From Alphaproteobacteria bacterium (GTDB lineage: Bacteria; Pseudomonadota; Alphaproteobacteria; Rhizobiales; Devosiaceae), in contig JAJRRJ010000143.1 in assembly GCA_024279575.1 (NCBI GenBank), positions 1-15,966 on the forward strand: a DNA stretch of 15,966 nt. Direction: 5' to 3'. Positions within the stretch are counted from its first letter, which is position 1. Each line of letters opens with the position of its first letter. Position numbers and translations under genes: made by a program. Below the pieces are notes generated by a model. That model saw nothing but the letters and a program-made list of their open reading frames with translations, ran no database searches and was not told where the DNA came from. Shown here in pieces: positions 15,219 through 15,966 of this stretch.

Positions 15219-15301
15219 TGGTTGTGTTCCTTTAACGCAAAAATCTAGACAATTGGCTTAACCCTTGTTAGGCAAACTTCCAACTTCCCTGATTTGGTTA
15301 T

Positions 15302-15966
15302 ATGATGCCTGAACTCCTTTTTGAAATTTTTTGTGAAGAAATCCCCGCCCGATTGCAGCGCCGTGCTGCTGCCGACCTGAAAAAGCTGCTGGGTGAGGCT
15401 CTGCTCGACAACGGGTTGAGTTATGGCAGTATTGCAGCCTTTGCAACGCCTCGGCGTCTTTGTGTCACAGCGACAGACATTCCTGCGCGTTCCCCTGATA
15501 CCAAAGAAACAAAAAAAGGCCCCCGTGTTGGGGTTCCTGAAAAAGCTCTTGCCGGTTTTTTGCGTGGCGCGGGCTTGAGCAGCGTTGAATAAGCTCAAAT
15601 CCATAGCGATCCCAAAAAGGGCGAATATTACGTTGCCATCATAGAAAACAAAGGTGCGCCCGCCCAGAAAATTCTTGCTAAAATCCTGCCTGCAATCATT
15701 CAAAATTTTCCCTGGGGCAAGCCAATGAGTTGGGGAGAAGGAAAATTAAAATGGGTGCGCCCGATCAGATCTATTGTTGCCAGTTTTGGAGTGCCTAACG
15801 AAGATCCTGAAATAATAAACTTTGAAATTGGAGAGCTTAAGTCCGGCCAAACCAGTTTTGGACACCGATTTCTTGCGCCCGCCCCTTTTGTTGCCAAACG
15901 CTTTGATGACTATGTGCAGGCGCTGGAACAGGCCAGGGTTGTGCTCGATATTGATCGACGCATGGA
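15302..15966 (+). pseudogene. glyS: glyS, glycyl-tRNA synthetase beta subunit, interrupted by an in-frame TAA and cut by the window end
   Basis: GlyS is the beta subunit of bacterial alpha2beta2 glycyl-tRNA synthetase, charging tRNA-Gly together with GlyQ. The first 96 codons (15302-15589) are a normal GlyS N-terminus: MPELLFEIFCEEIPARLQ, FATPRRLCV, KGPRVGVPE and FLRGAGLSSVE. At 15590 comes TAA, exactly where relatives continue with a residue before AQ. The same frame then stays open for 124 codons to the window end and reads as GlyS: SDPKKGEYYVAIIE, FPWGKPMSWGEGKLKWVRP, GHRFLAP, RFDDYVQALEQARVVLD. No frameshift is involved. The start is ATG 15302 or ATG 15305; no clear Shine-Dalgarno is visible. 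No ATG, GTG or TTG suitable for reinitiation lies next to the stop. A full GlyS is about 690 aa or more, so most of the gene is outside. glyQ is not in the window. Confidence 0.85.
15590..15592 (+). other. Premature ochre codon within glyS
   Basis: TAA sits between GTT-GAA and GCT-CAA, in a position where a GlyS relative is expected to read Gln-Ala-Gln. A single C-to-T change of CAA would create it. Several other genes here (the flavoprotein, DUF3179, HD hydrolase and DUF2207 genes) end in TAA at natural positions, so TAA is not reassigned in this organism. Confidence 0.8.

Noticed and set aside
15590..15592. Reassignment of TAA as a sense codon in this organism.
   Set aside because: Several other genes in the window end at TAA at their expected family length, one with a terminator right after it.
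15593..15966. glyS downstream part as an independent gene started by reinitiation.
   Set aside because: No start codon with a ribosome site lies near the TAA; the first ATG (15723) is inside a conserved GlyS motif. A single interrupted gene explains the data better.
1..15966. CRISPR arrays, insertion sequences, prophage genes, tRNA or rRNA genes.
   Set aside because: No repeated spacers, transposase motifs, terminal inverted repeats or structured RNA sequences were seen on either strand.

Overview
The window reads as ordinary chromosome from an alphaproteobacterium, most likely a Hyphomicrobiales (Rhizobiales) member of moderate GC. The evidence is a TIGR02301-family protein, an alphaproteobacterial-type HD hydrolase, a SleB-type cell wall hydrolase beside a PPDK-like gene, ispH next to rnhA, and a two-subunit-type glyS. 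This is a gene-dense core region. I see no phage, insertion sequence, CRISPR array, tRNA or rRNA, and no toxin or defence cassette.

Left part (1-6.5 kb): a D-2-hydroxyacid dehydrogenase-type flavoprotein (+) runs tail-to-tail, with a 9-bp overlap, into an SRAP/YedK abasic-site protein (-). A run of + strand genes follows: an unknown 165-aa protein, an exported DUF3179 protein ending at a clear hairpin terminator, a small exported TIGR02301 protein, an unknown 86-aa protein, the folate-binding Fe-S maintenance protein YgfZ, and a YfbR-like HD phosphohydrolase.

Middle part (6.5-10.6 kb): an unrecognised exported 162-aa protein (+) converges on two minus-strand genes. These are a membrane-anchored SleB cell wall hydrolase and a 765-aa PPDK homologue. 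The phosphohistidine and PEP/pyruvate halves of the PPDK homologue look complete, but its ATP-grasp half is shortened and degenerate.

Right part (10.6-16 kb): ispH and rnhA are coupled by a TTGA stop/start overlap. A LemA gene and its usual DUF2207 partner, which has a poly-glycine tail, come next, followed by a minus-strand FMN-binding split-barrel (HugZ/PPOX-like) gene and the 5' part of glyS. The glyS frame is broken by one in-frame TAA (15590-15592); the same frame then continues as recognisable GlyS to the window edge.

No new multi-gene system is visible. The two observations most worth checking are the nonsense codon in an expected-essential glyS and the PPDK-like protein without a normal nucleotide-binding domain. 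All family assignments come from reading motifs by eye, not from a search.
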